Assembly: GCA_903868035.1 (NCBI GenBank) | Contig: CAIPTQ010000398.1 | Coordinates: forward strand, 1 to 63,301 | DNA: 63,301 nt | Direction of reading: 5' to 3' | Source: an uncultured Phycisphaerales bacterium | GTDB lineage: Bacteria > Planctomycetota > Phycisphaerae > WQYP01 | Shown here: piece by piece, positions 16,137 to 27,026 of the stretch | Layout: the number at the start of each line of letters is the position of its first letter | How positions within the stretch are numbered: position 1 is the first letter of the stretch | Notes under the pieces: model-generated | Seen by the model: only the letters and a program-made list of their open reading frames with translations | Databases searched by the model: none | Told to the model about the DNA's origin: nothing | Translations under genes and position numbers: made by a program

Positions 16137-16614
16137 TCACTTCAGCCAGTGCGCCGCCGGGTGGGAAAGGAATTCCTCCAACGGGATGCCCTGGCCGCCG
16201 ACCAGCAGTTGGCGTCGGGGCGTGAATTGCCGGGCGAAGGCTTCCATGCCGGGGAGTGCTTCGCGGCGGGCGCCGCTTTTGACTTCCAGGGCGACGACGG
16301 TTTGGCCGCGCTGGAGCACGAAATCGACTTCCTGGTTTCGTTCCCGCCAGTAGGTGACATGGATGTTCGCGCCCAGGCTGGAGTTAAACAAGTGCGCGCC
16401 GACGGCGGACTCATTGCTGTTCCAGCCAGGTGCGGTCGCCGCGCAGCGTGGGCTCGTCGGCGGAGGCGTAATGGGCGGGCAGGCGTGATGCCGCCATCAC
16501 CTGGCGGACCAGGGTGGTCTTGCCGACCTGGCGCGGGCCGGCCAACACCTGCAGGAAGCGGCGTTTTTCCCGGAGCCGCTTGAGCAATTCATCATGGAGG
16601 GTTTGTCGGATCAT
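16137..16614 (-). pseudogene. AAA/DUF4143 ATPase with central deletion
   Basis: The 5' part (16614-16411) encodes the start of an AAA_14 ATPase: RRFLQVLAGPRQVGKTTLV with Walker A GPRQVGKT, ending TWLEQQ and a stop. The 3' part (about 16412-16137), in another frame, encodes the end of the partner DUF4143 domain: ESAVGAHLFNSSLG, then YWRERNQEVDFVL and EVKSG. Family members are about 400 aa with both parts joined by some 250 residues. These are missing, and the frame shifts at the joint near 16411. So this is a deletion derivative and should be inactive. Confidence 0.8.
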
Positions 16615-16862
16615 ACAAATTACTCACTACGCTGAGTATTTTAACTCGATACGACGTAACAAGCGAGAGGGTTGGGCGGAGCGGGGAGTATGATGCCGGG
16701 GGGACGGGGGCGTTTGGGAAAATGGGGCAGGGTTTGCCGGCATCAGGTTTCATGACGCACAGGACTTCATGGTCATGATCGTGGATGGTGCCACAGCCTG
16801 ACCGCTTGACTCTGGATGCTTAGTCTCAACTGAAACGCTAATTGGAATTACTGGCCACGGCT

Positions 16863-17420
16863 TTAATTCTTCGCCACCTGCTCCACAATCGACTGCGTTC
16901 GCACCAATACTCGCGCCTCGCCCAGCAGGTGGAAGCCTTCCACATGGATTGCCCGGCGGTGCAACTGCGCCACCACAATCGACAGGTATTCCGTCACGCC
17001 CAGGTCATTCTTCTTGTGCGAGATCAGCCCGTTCTGCTCCTCGGCCAGCCGCAGGAGCTCCGTCACCGAGTTATCGAACAGCGCTTCGGTCACGTGCTCT
17101 TCATTGAGCGCCAGGTAATACTGAAAATGGGAACTCAGCGCCTTCTCATACTGCTTGTCGCCCTTGCACGGCAGCCGCTCGATCAGCCCGCGGTCCGGCA
17201 GCGTCTTGCTGGGGAAACAAGTCAGCTCCGAGACCGTCTTGCCCCCGCCCGAAACCGCCACCAGATGCCCGCCGCCGGCCAGCAGGCACATGGAAAGATC
17301 CAGCCCGCCCATGGTGCGGACACGCCGTGCGTCGATGGTGAACAACTCGGGATGCAGGCCCCGATCATAAACCATGACCGATAAACCGGCACTCCGGGGC
17401 TTTTTGTGATGCACACTCAT
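16863..17420 (-). CDS. DUF2617-like protein
   Basis: A 185-aa protein resembling DUF2617, a family found mainly in planctomycetes: start MSVHHKKPRSAGLSV, then YDRGLHPELF and GGHLVAV. The fold is mixed alpha/beta with no membrane segment; function is not known. The ATG is preceded by GAAGGG at some distance. Last gene of a minus-strand series dxr-rseP-this gene, separated by 183 nt from rseP. The 240 nt downstream (16622-16862) hold no gene. Confidence 0.55.
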   Translation of the reverse strand: MSVHHKKPRSAGLSVMVYDRGLHPELFTIDARRVRTMGGLDLSMCLLAGGGHLVAVSGGGKTVSELTCFPSKTLPDRGLIERLPCKGDKQYEKALSSHFQYYLALNEEHVTEALFDNSVTELLRLAEEQNGLISHKKNDLGVTEYLSIVVAQLHRRAIHVEGFHLLGEARVLVRTQSIVEQVAKN

Positions 17421-17603
17421 GATTGGTGATACCCTTCAATTAGTTCCGAAAAAGCCCATTATAATGGTGCCGACCCCCATTCCGAAGAGAATTCCGCGGA
17501 GTTTTGCGCAAATATGCATAATTGTGACAGAAAATTGGCGTTAAATGTCGCATTTTATGTTGTGGCGACATTTGTAACGCGATCACGAAAATATATAACG
17601 CGA

Positions 17604-19862
17604 TTATTTGAACAGATTGATGTCATTCATTGTGACAAAAATGAATAATCCCGCCAACAGCACGATTCCCGCAGTCTGGATCGCCGTCTGCACTTTCAAC
17701 GACAGCGGTTTGCCCCGCACTTTCTCCAAAATCAGCAGCAGAAACAACCCGCCATCCACAATTGGCAGGGGCAGAAAGTTGGCCACCGCCAGATTCACCG
17801 ACACCATCGCCAGCACGTACCAGAGCCATACCGGGCCGCGTTCCTGAACGTCGTAGCCGACCTTGGTGATGCCGACGATGCCGTGGAGGTTCGACGCCTC
17901 GACGGTGCCGCGGAACAAACCGGCCAACGTCATGTACACATTCAGGATGAATTTTTTCGTGTGATCCATCCCCATCAGCACTGCCTGACCAGCATTGTCG
18001 GCTTTTTGGGTTTTGGTTTCGTTGGCCAGTTGCAGGCCCAGCATGAACTGCAGGTGTTCCTTCACGAGTTCGGATTCGGCCTTGGTATAGGCGAAGGTGC
18101 GGGGCTGCGGGCCTTGGGTCGTATTGAATGTCACGGCCACCTGGGTATCCGCGTTTTTGGTGCGCAGGGCGGCATAGATTTCCTGCCAGTTGGCCACCGC
18201 TTGTCCGTCGATGGCGGCAATGGTGGCGCCGGGTTCCAGGTCCAGCGTGGGCGCTGCGGATTCCGGGGTAATCTGGACGAAGCGCGTGCTGCGCAGGTCT
18301 TGGAACAATTGAATGCCGATGATGTAGTTTCCCTTCTCCTTTTTGGCCGCGACGGTGACGGCCACGGTCTTGGGACTCAGGGGCGGGCCGGCTGGGGCGG
18401 AACTTGTGGCCGGGGACGTATCCGCGGCCGTGCCCGCGGTGGGCTCCATGCGCTCGACTTCCATGGCCAGCGGCTTGCCTTCGGAGCCGGAGATGATCTT
18501 CCGCACCATCTCTAAATCCGGATAGCTCCGGTCACCCAGTTGCGTGATCCGGTCGCCGGAGTGCAACCCCGCCCGGGCGGCGGGCGACTTGGGCGACGCC
18601 TCGCTGATGATCACCTGCGGCGCCAGGCCGAATACCGTGGGAAATTTCGTCTCGCCGGGCACTGGTTCGATGTGCGGCAGCAGCGTGATCTGCTGGGTCG
18701 CCTTGGTCGTCGTATTTTCCAGCGACAGCGTGACGGCCTGGCCGTTCCGCTCCTTGACGCGGTTGTAGAGCAACACGTATTTGTCATGCGTGGCATTCGG
18801 CTCGGGCTGGTCGCGCAAGTCGATGTCATCGATGGCCGTGATCTTCCAGCCCTCATCCTTGATCTTGTTCAACTCCGGCTTGTTGGCCTCGAAGGTCACG
18901 CGATGGCCAAACACCTTGGCGGCATCGGCGTTGGTGTAGTCCGCACCCTTGCCGACGAGCTTCAGCCCCGGCATGGCTTCCACGCCGAAGGCCAGGAATC
19001 CGGAGGCGTCACTGCGTTTGGGCGTCAGGGACACGGATTCGCGTTTGCCCGTCCCGTAGCGGATCACCATCAGGGTGAACTGCTGGTTCTCCTTGGCGAG
19101 GGCCGAGGCCATCATGACGTCGGTGAACTCCAGGAACCCGCGCACCTGCTCGCCGTTAATCGACTCGATCTGGTCGCCCATGTTCAACTGGCCCCAGGCG
19201 GGCATGCCATAGGTGACGGCCCCGATGCGCGCCGGCGGGAAATCCACGCCGATCCCCGGCGAAAAGATGATCGAAAAACAGACCGCCGCGAAGATGACGT
19301 TCATAATCACGCCGGCGGAGACGATGCACATGCGCTGCCAGATGGGGCGCTGGTTGAAGGCGTGGGGATCGCTGGAGACCTTGGTGGGGTCCATGTCGTC
19401 CTGGCCGAGCATACGGACATAGCCGCCCAGGGGCAGCCACGAGAGCCGGTAATCGCAAATCCCCACCGCGCGTGAATGCCGGGGTTCGGTGGCCGCCGTG
19501 GGCAGATCAGACTGCACGGCAGCGGTCTCCGTCGCCACGTGTTTGTGCTTTTTGCTGTCGGGGTCGTAGGGGTCGCCGCCGAAGGAGAGTCCCCCGTTCT
19601 GCCGCCAGCCGCACATCCGCGGCCCGATCCCGATCGAAAACGCCAGGCACTTCACCGAGCACATCCGCGCCACGATAAAGTGGCCGAATTCATGCAGGAA
19701 GATGATCAGGGAGAACCCGGCCACGATGTAAATCAGGCGCAGCGCCGGCTGAATGGTCTCCATCACCCCCATGGCCGCCACCGCCGCCAGCGGCAGGAAC
19801 GTGTACAGCGCCACGCGCGAGCGGCGCAACTGCGAGGCAAATCGTCGGGCGGAGTTCTGCAT
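17604..19862 (-). CDS. rseP: RseP-type site-2 zinc metalloprotease
   Basis: A membrane protease of about 752 aa. Site-2 proteases cut within the membrane; RseP releases sigma factors and clears signal peptides. The zinc motif HEFGH is at residues 57-61 within a transmembrane segment, and the third ligand motif lies near the C-terminus (FLPLPIVDGG). PDZ-type domains lie in between: the region with MPAWGQLNMGDQIESINGE, and two others with AARAGLHSGDRITQLGD and LDLEPGATIAAIDGQAV. It is longer than E. coli RseP (450 aa) because of extra PDZ and linker sequence, common in planctomycetes. ATG 19862 is chosen for GAGGA 5 nt upstream; ATG 19874 is possible. It follows dxr by 41 nt. Confidence 0.88.
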   Translation of the reverse strand: MQNSARRFASQLRRSRVALYTFLPLAAVAAMGVMETIQPALRLIYIVAGFSLIIFLHEFGHFIVARMCSVKCLAFSIGIGPRMCGWRQNGGLSFGGDPYDPDSKKHKHVATETAAVQSDLPTAATEPRHSRAVGICDYRLSWLPLGGYVRMLGQDDMDPTKVSSDPHAFNQRPIWQRMCIVSAGVIMNVIFAAVCFSIIFSPGIGVDFPPARIGAVTYGMPAWGQLNMGDQIESINGEQVRGFLEFTDVMMASALAKENQQFTLMVIRYGTGKRESVSLTPKRSDASGFLAFGVEAMPGLKLVGKGADYTNADAAKVFGHRVTFEANKPELNKIKDEGWKITAIDDIDLRDQPEPNATHDKYVLLYNRVKERNGQAVTLSLENTTTKATQQITLLPHIEPVPGETKFPTVFGLAPQVIISEASPKSPAARAGLHSGDRITQLGDRSYPDLEMVRKIISGSEGKPLAMEVERMEPTAGTAADTSPATSSAPAGPPLSPKTVAVTVAAKKEKGNYIIGIQLFQDLRSTRFVQITPESAAPTLDLEPGATIAAIDGQAVANWQEIYAALRTKNADTQVAVTFNTTQGPQPRTFAYTKAESELVKEHLQFMLGLQLANETKTQKADNAGQAVLMGMDHTKKFILNVYMTLAGLFRGTVEASNLHGIVGITKVGYDVQERGPVWLWYVLAMVSVNLAVANFLPLPIVDGGLFLLLILEKVRGKPLSLKVQTAIQTAGIVLLAGLFIFVTMNDINLFK

Positions 19863-19903
19863 GCCATTCCTCATTAGGTGTTCGCCTGTTCGTAGTCCAG
19901 GCT

Positions 19904-21130
19904 TTAGCCTGTCTGCCGCGCCTCGCGGCGCGCCCACGCATCGGCCGCCAAAAGCTGCTCGAGCGTCGGCAGGGCCACAAAGCCCGCCTTTATGTGCCAC
20001 CGGAGCACCGCTTCCACCCTCTCTACGATCTGCCCGAACCGAAGTTCGCCGGCCCGGAACATTTCGTTGGCCGCCTCGTTGGCCGCGTTGACCACCGCGC
20101 CGCTCGTGCCGCCCAACCGCACCACTTCAAAGCCCAATTGTAGGGCCGGAAACCGCTCGTCGGGCACCTCGAAGGTCATTTCCTTGATTTTCGACCATTC
20201 CAACCGGGAACTACACCCGTCAACGCGTTCCGGATGGGTGAGGGCATATTGGATGGGCGTTCGCATATCGGGCGTGCCAAGCTGGGCGATGACCGACCCA
20301 TCCAGAAACTCGATCATCGAGTGAACAATGCTCTGCGGATGGATCAGCACCTCGATCTTCTCGGCAGGCAACCCAAACAACCAATGTGCCTCAATAATCT
20401 CCAGCGCCTTATTCATCATCGTGGCGGAATCAATGGTGATTTTCGGACCCATTTTCCAATTGGGGTGCGCCAGCGCCTCGGCCACGGTGGCGTGTTCGAT
20501 GCGCGCCTTGCTCCACGTCCGGAACGGCCCCCCCGATGCCGTCAGTATGATCTTCCGTATTTCCCCCGCCCGCCCCGACCGCAGCGACTGAAACACCGCC
20601 GAATGCTCCGAATCCACCGGCACAATCGTCGCCCCATGCTCGCGCGCCGCCCGCATCACAATCGACCCCGCCACCACCAGGGCCTCCTTGTTGGCCAGGG
20701 CAATGGTCTTTCCCGCCCGGGCCGCGGCAATCACCGGCGCCAGGCCCGCCGCCCCCACGACTGCCGCCACCACGGTGTCCACCTCCGGGCGCGTGACGAT
20801 TTCCTCCATCGCATGCGGCCCGGTGACTATCTCAATCCCCGTCCCCAGCAGATGATCCTTCAGCGCCGCTAAATTCTCCGACGGTTTGGCCGCCGTCGAT
20901 TTGTCATTCAGCGCCACCATGCGCGGCCGGCATTCCAGCGCCTGCTCGGCCAGCTTCTTCCAACTCGTCACCGCCGTGAGCGAGTGTACTTCATACCGCG
21001 GCCCCAGATGCCGGCATACGTCCAGCGCATTGGTCCCAATCGACCCGGTCGCCCCCAAAATCGCCACTTGCCGGGGCTTGCCCGCCCCCGCCGGCCTGGC
21101 GGGCGCGGATTTCTGCAACGGGGTACTCAT
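19904..21130 (-). CDS. dxr: 1-deoxy-D-xylulose 5-phosphate reductoisomerase
   Basis: About 408 aa. Dxr makes 2-C-methyl-D-erythritol 4-phosphate, the second step of the MEP isoprenoid pathway, using NADPH. Motifs: the NADPH-binding GATGSIG near residue 25, LANKEALVVAG, the metal/substrate motif VPVDSEHSAVFQSL and ILTASGGPFR, and NWKMGPKITIDSATMMNK. These are complete. ATG 21130 (MSTPLQK) is likely, but in-frame ATGs at 21148 and 21160 exist and no clear ribosome site decides. Downstream rseP follows, a common gene pair. The last residues (AWARREARQTG) extend slightly past the usual end. Confidence 0.92.
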   Translation of the reverse strand: MSTPLQKSAPARPAGAGKPRQVAILGATGSIGTNALDVCRHLGPRYEVHSLTAVTSWKKLAEQALECRPRMVALNDKSTAAKPSENLAALKDHLLGTGIEIVTGPHAMEEIVTRPEVDTVVAAVVGAAGLAPVIAAARAGKTIALANKEALVVAGSIVMRAAREHGATIVPVDSEHSAVFQSLRSGRAGEIRKIILTASGGPFRTWSKARIEHATVAEALAHPNWKMGPKITIDSATMMNKALEIIEAHWLFGLPAEKIEVLIHPQSIVHSMIEFLDGSVIAQLGTPDMRTPIQYALTHPERVDGCSSRLEWSKIKEMTFEVPDERFPALQLGFEVVRLGGTSGAVVNAANEAANEMFRAGELRFGQIVERVEAVLRWHIKAGFVALPTLEQLLAADAWARREARQTG

Positions 21131-21273
21131 CGCCGAACCGGAAGGCATCAACTCACCCAAAACAACGCAAAAATCACAACCCCGCGATGATACGTGCCCC
21201 GCCTCTTAGCCTCAAGCAAACATCTCGCCTTATGCGCCCAACACCCGCGCCTGGCCCAACAGCCGCGGTAGCG

Positions 21274-21357
21274 GCGTTTGATAGTAGCCCACGACCAGCG
21301 CAGCGCCGTCGTGGGTTGCGGACGGCGACAAAGATTGTCAAAGCCCCGGCAGGGGCG
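21274..21357 (+). repeat. REP-like palindrome family 1, solo copy
   Basis: The core palindrome CCCACGAC..GTCGTGGG with AGCGCAGCGC between the arms (21288-21315), preceded by GCGTTTGATAGTAG, and the outer hairpin GCCCCGGCAGGGGC at about 21343-21356. The same unit recurs around the Y1 transposase at 30959-31426. It lies between dxr and lgt, 120 nt upstream of the lgt start. Confidence 0.8.
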
Positions 21358-21478
21358 CTGGAATCGCACCCCCTGCCTTGACGGAATCTCTGCGATCCTT
21401 AACCGCCTTCGCCGCGCCCGTGATTTTTTCCCGCCGACTCGCTACCATTCCTCCATTCCACACTGGGGCCTTCATTCA

Positions 21479-22561
21479 ATGAGCCAACCGCTCTCCATTC
21501 TGGCCTACTACGTCCACAGCCTGGACCCCTATGTTTTCAAGATCGGCTCCTGGGGCCCCCGCTGGTATGGCCTGGCCTACCTCCTCGGTTTCCTCTGCGC
21601 CTACCTCCTGATCAAGAAAAACTCCCGCGACGGCATGCTCCGCCTTAACCCCGCCCTCGTCTCCGACCTCGTCCTCAATTCCTGCATCTTCGGCGTCCTC
21701 ATCGGCGGCCGCCTCGGCTATTGCCTCTTCTATCAGCCCAGCCTGCTGGGTTTTTCTTCGGAGTTCCCCTTCTGGGGCGTCATCAGGGTCTGGGACGGCG
21801 GCATGTCCGCCCATGGCGGCGTCCTCTTCACCATCCTCACCCTCATCTGGTTTGGCCGCAAATACCGCGCCCAGGGGGGCAACATCCGCAACATCGGCGA
21901 TGCCTCCTGCATGGTCGTGCCCATCGGCCTGTTCTTCGGCCGCTGCGCCAACTTCATCAACGGCGAACTCTATGGCCGCGTCACCACCGCCGCCTGGGGC
22001 GTCAAATTCCCCTCCGAAATCACCTCCCCCACCAACAGCACCATCGACCCCGGCGTCTACGACAAACTCCTCGACCTGCTCACCAGGATCAGCCCGCCCA
22101 TCAATTTCTCCAGGCCCGACCCCACCGGCCAAGCCATCGACTACCTCCGCCTGCACCTCGCCCAGCACGATCCTAAAATCCTCGACGCCGTCGCCAACAT
22201 TCTCCCCGCCCGCCATCCCTCCCAACTCTACGAGGCCCTCCTCGAAGGCCTCCTCCTCTTCATCATCTGCTACACCATAGGCCGCCTCTGGCGCAAGGAC
22301 GGCATGGCCAGCGGGGCCTTCCTCACCTTCTACCCCATTATGCGCATCATCGGCGAGCAGTTCCGCGTCGGCGACACCCCCATCCCCATCCTCGGCATGG
22401 AAATCAGCAAGGGCGTCCTCTACAGCCTCCCCATGTGCCTCGGCGGCGCGCTCTACTGGGCCTACTGCATCCGCCACAGCAAGCCCAACCTCTGGCAGCC
22501 CCCGCCCCCCCCGCCCAAAGAATCGCCCACACCGCCGGACAAAGCCCCCAAGCCCGCGTAG
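21479..22561 (+). CDS. lgt: Prolipoprotein diacylglyceryl transferase
   Basis: A 360-aa membrane enzyme that adds diacylglycerol to the lipobox cysteine of prolipoproteins. It has about seven transmembrane segments. The Lgt signature GRCANFINGELYGR is complete, and MSAHGGVLF carries the conserved HGG. It is longer than usual (about 280 aa), with an insertion after the signature (residues about 190-240) and a proline-rich C-terminus. ATG 21479 is chosen: upstream in-frame sequence runs through the REP-like repeat. The lipoproteins predicted at 28109, 45050 and 50472 would be its substrates. Confidence 0.9.
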   Translation: MSQPLSILAYYVHSLDPYVFKIGSWGPRWYGLAYLLGFLCAYLLIKKNSRDGMLRLNPALVSDLVLNSCIFGVLIGGRLGYCLFYQPSLLGFSSEFPFWGVIRVWDGGMSAHGGVLFTILTLIWFGRKYRAQGGNIRNIGDASCMVVPIGLFFGRCANFINGELYGRVTTAAWGVKFPSEITSPTNSTIDPGVYDKLLDLLTRISPPINFSRPDPTGQAIDYLRLHLAQHDPKILDAVANILPARHPSQLYEALLEGLLLFIICYTIGRLWRKDGMASGAFLTFYPIMRIIGEQFRVGDTPIPILGMEISKGVLYSLPMCLGGALYWAYCIRHSKPNLWQPPPPPPKESPTPPDKAPKPA

Positions 22562-22571
22562 AATGTTACAG

Positions 22572-22599
22572 TTTTGCGTTTTGCGTTTCGAGTTTTCCG
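22572..22599 (+). repeat. Heptamer tandem repeat in the phoU leader
   Basis: Four 7-nt units: TTTTGCG twice, then TTTCGAG and TTTTCCG. It lies between the lgt stop and the phoU ribosome site. Related heptamer arrays occur at 25280, 30584, 34398 and 45463. Confidence 0.6.
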
Positions 22600-22610
22600 C
22601 AGGAGCACGC

Positions 22611-23312
22611 GTGTCCCACCAAGCCTTCGATAAACTGCTCGAACAACTCGCCGGCCGCAACCTGGGCATGGCCGGCATGGTGCAGCAGGCCGTCGCCATC
22701 ACGGTCGAAGCCGTGCTCAAACTCGACGTCGCCGCCGCCAAAAAAGTCCTCCAGGGTGAAACGCTCATCGATGCCGAAGACGTCGAGATCGAGCGCCAGG
22801 CCATCAACCTGATGCTCCTGCACCATCCCACGGCCCAGGATTTCCGTGTCGTCTTCGGCATCGTCAAGATCAATGCCGACCTCGAACGCATCGGCGACTG
22901 CGCCGTCAACATCGCCCAGCAGGTCCCCGCCATCCACTACGGCATGGCCCGCGAAATGCTCGACCATCCCGACATCGACGACCGCCCCGAGGTGCCCCGC
23001 GACATGCGCCTCCTGGCCGAGGCGACCCTCAAGCAGGTGCAGGACACCGTCCGCTGCCTCTCCACGCGCGAGCAGAAACTCGCCGAGGAAATCTGCCGGG
23101 CCGACGACGTGGTGGATGCCCTGAACAGCCAGATCATGCGCGACCTGTCCGCGCAGATGGAGGAAAAGCGCGAGAGCGTGCCGGCGAATCTGGGGCTGAT
23201 CCTGGCGGCCAAGAACTTCGAGCGCATCGGCGACCACTGCACCAACATCGCCGAGGACATCGTCTACCTCACCCGCGGCGAGATCGTCCGCCATGCGCAT
23301 GAGCTGACGTAA
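22611..23312 (+). CDS. phoU: Phosphate uptake regulator PhoU
   Basis: A 233-aa protein with two PhoU three-helix domains. Each shows the metal-binding motif: ADLERIGDCAVNIAQQ in the first, NFERIGDHCTNIAEDI in the second. PhoU links the Pst transporter to the PhoR kinase and keeps the Pho regulon off when phosphate is ample. GTG 22611 is the start: AGGAG lies 7 nt before it, and the N-terminus SHQAFDKLLEQL matches the family. It stands alone here, with no pst or phoBR genes in view. Confidence 0.9.
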   Translation: MSHQAFDKLLEQLAGRNLGMAGMVQQAVAITVEAVLKLDVAAAKKVLQGETLIDAEDVEIERQAINLMLLHHPTAQDFRVVFGIVKINADLERIGDCAVNIAQQVPAIHYGMAREMLDHPDIDDRPEVPRDMRLLAEATLKQVQDTVRCLSTREQKLAEEICRADDVVDALNSQIMRDLSAQMEEKRESVPANLGLILAAKNFERIGDHCTNIAEDIVYLTRGEIVRHAHELT

Positions 23313-23324
23313 AGTAGCAGTAAA

Positions 23325-23366
23325 GTAGCAGGCACACTCCGTGTGCCGTCGCCCCGAACCACGCAA
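23325..23366 (+). repeat. REP-like repeat family 2, left copy
   Basis: A 42-nt segment containing the palindromic GGCACACTCCGTGTGCC, identical to 24124-24165 on the far side of the Y1 transposase. A related inverted arm (GGCACATGGAATGTGCC) follows at about 23430. The rest of 23367-23469 is spacer without a gene. Confidence 0.85.
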
Positions 23367-23469
23367 AACGTCCCATCTGGCACAAATCTCGCACCTGAGC
23401 GATCGTAAAGTGACCACGGCACACAACAAACGGCACATGGAATGTGCCTACTACTCTGGACGCTCAATC

Positions 23470-24224
23470 ATGTTCGAACTCTTCGATCCCCAACTCGGCG
23501 TCCACATCGCCCACGGCACCAAGCTCCCCCACTGGTTCCAGCCCAACGCCTCCTACTTCGTCACCTTCCGCACCGAAGACTCCATCCCCGCCGACGTCAG
23601 CCGCCGCTGGTACGCCCGCCGCGCCGATTGGCTCGAACACCACGGCATCCCCCCCTCCGCACCCGATTGGCGCACTCAGCTCAATCAACTCCCCGAATAC
23701 GCCCGCCGCGAGTTCCACAACACCTTCTCCCAGGAATATATGGACGCCCTCGATAAAGGCCTCGGCGCCTGCGTCCTCCGCCGCCCCGCACTCAGCCGCA
23801 TCGTCGAGGGCTCCCTCCGCCACTTCGACGGCGACCGCTACCACCTCGGCGACTTCGTCGTCATGCCCAACCACGTCCACCTCATCGTCTGCCTCCGCGG
23901 CACCACCAAAATCGTCCCCCAATGCACCTCCTGGAAACGCTTCTCCGCCAAAGAAATCAACCAAGCCCTGGGAACCAAAGGCCGTTTCTGGCAGGAGGAA
24001 AGCTTCGATCATCTCATCCGTTCCCCCGCCCAATTCGCCGCCATCCAGCGCTACATCGCCCAAAACCCCGCCCATCTCAAACCCGGCGAATACGCAGCAG
24101 GCACTATAGTAGCAGGCACTATGGTAGCAGGCACACTCCGTGTGCCGTCGCCCCGAACCACGCAAGCCACGCCAGTCGACCAAGCCCACGGCACACGGAG
24201 TGTGCCTGCTACCATGGAGCCCTC

Positions 24225-24228
<4 letters not shown>
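23470..24228 (+). CDS. REP-associated Y1 transposase (RAYT), family 2
   Basis: A 252-aa single-strand transposase of the Y1/HUH family. The motif MPNHVHLIV holds H135 and H137, and the catalytic tyrosine is Y195 in AAIQRYIAQNP. The N-terminus (HIAHGTKLPHW, FVTFRT) is typical of RAYT proteins. These enzymes cut and join REP palindromes. The gene is bracketed by REP-like palindromes of one type. Residues from about 209 to 252 are encoded by the right-hand repeat itself (GTLRVPS, GTRSVPAT), so the original stop lies before it or has been lost. The stop overlaps the polX ATG (ATGA). Confidence 0.85.
24094..24213 (+). repeat. REP-like repeat family 2, right copy
   Basis: Contains two short AGCAGGCACTAT units, then the 42-nt segment (24124-24165) shared with the left copy, then an inverted arm. 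GGTAGCAGGCACACTCCG (from 24123) and its complement CGGAGTGTGCCTGCTACC (ending 24213) form a long hairpin. It ends 12 nt before the polX start. Confidence 0.85.
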
Positions 24229-26075
<1,847 letters not shown>

Positions 26076-26150
26076 AATCCATTGAAGCTTGGAAATGGGC
26101 TCAGCCTTTGTCAAGCACGGGCCGCGGCCCTTGGCGGAGCTGTATACCTT

Positions 26151-26951
26151 TTACAATCCCAATACATTGGCCATCGTATACCGGCCCGGCTGGGCCTGCG
26201 CCAGAAACTGGGCGGCACGCAGCGCGCCGCGGGCGAAGGTGTCCCGGGTCGTGGCGATGTGCTTGAGTTCGATGCGTTCGCCGCCGGTGGCGTAGTAAAC
26301 GGTGTGCTCGCCGACGACGTCGCCCATGCGGAGGGCATGCATGCCCACCGAACTTGGGACGCGTTTGGCGTCGTGCCCATGCCGGCCGTGGACAAGGTCG
26401 CGCTGCAGGTCGCGGCCGGTGGCCTGGCAGATGGACTCGGCCAGCGAAAGGGCCGTGCCGGAGGGGGCATCCTTTTTCTGGTTGTGGTGGGCCTCGACGA
26501 TTTCAATGTCATAAGCGGGGCCGAGCTGGCGGGCGATCTGCGCGGCGACGGTGAGCAGGAGGTTGACGCCCAGCGAGGTGTTGGTGGCCTGTAAGACGGG
26601 AATGCTTTGCGCGGCCTGGTCAATGAGGGCATGATCGTCGGCAGTCAGGCCGGTGGTGCAGATGAGGAGGGGGATGTGGCGCTCCATGCACTGGCGCAGC
26701 AGGACGCGCGTGGCGGCGGGGACGGAGAAATCCACGATCACCTGCGGATTGCCGGCCAGCGTGGCGGTGAGCGCGACACCCGCGGGGGGCATGCCGGCGA
26801 GCGTGCCGGCGTCCTTGCCCAGGTCCGGGCAGTTGGGCGCGTCGATGGCGGAGGCGAGGGTGAAGATGGCGGGCTGTTCGGCGGCCAGGGCGATGAGCCG
26901 ACGGCCCATGCGGCCGGCGGCGCCGGCGATGCCGAGGGGGATGGGGGGCAT
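26151..26951 (-). CDS. dapB: 4-hydroxy-tetrahydrodipicolinate reductase
   Basis: A 266-aa enzyme of lysine and meso-diaminopimelate synthesis. N-terminal NAD(P)H-binding motif GIAGAAGRMGRRL; VIVDFS and CTTGL; substrate-binding domain with IEIVEAHHNQKKDAPSGTAL, the DapB signature. AAAGGAG lies just before the ATG. It converges on polX, the two stops being 75 nt apart with no evident terminator. It is a single gene here, with no other dap genes nearby. Confidence 0.93.
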   Translation of the reverse strand: MPPIPLGIAGAAGRMGRRLIALAAEQPAIFTLASAIDAPNCPDLGKDAGTLAGMPPAGVALTATLAGNPQVIVDFSVPAATRVLLRQCMERHIPLLICTTGLTADDHALIDQAAQSIPVLQATNTSLGVNLLLTVAAQIARQLGPAYDIEIVEAHHNQKKDAPSGTALSLAESICQATGRDLQRDLVHGRHGHDAKRVPSSVGMHALRMGDVVGEHTVYYATGGERIELKHIATTRDTFARGALRAAQFLAQAQPGRYTMANVLGL

Positions 26952-27026
26952 GGGGAACTCCTTTGAACGTCAGAAGGCATTCTATCCGAACATGCCATAC
27001 CGTGTTGACCCGAAGCACACGACTGA

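Noticed and set aside
13780..16140. A longer GH3 protein starting at 16140.
   Set aside because: It would place the signal peptide 50 residues inside the protein. GTG 15993 has AGGAG and the signal peptide right behind it.
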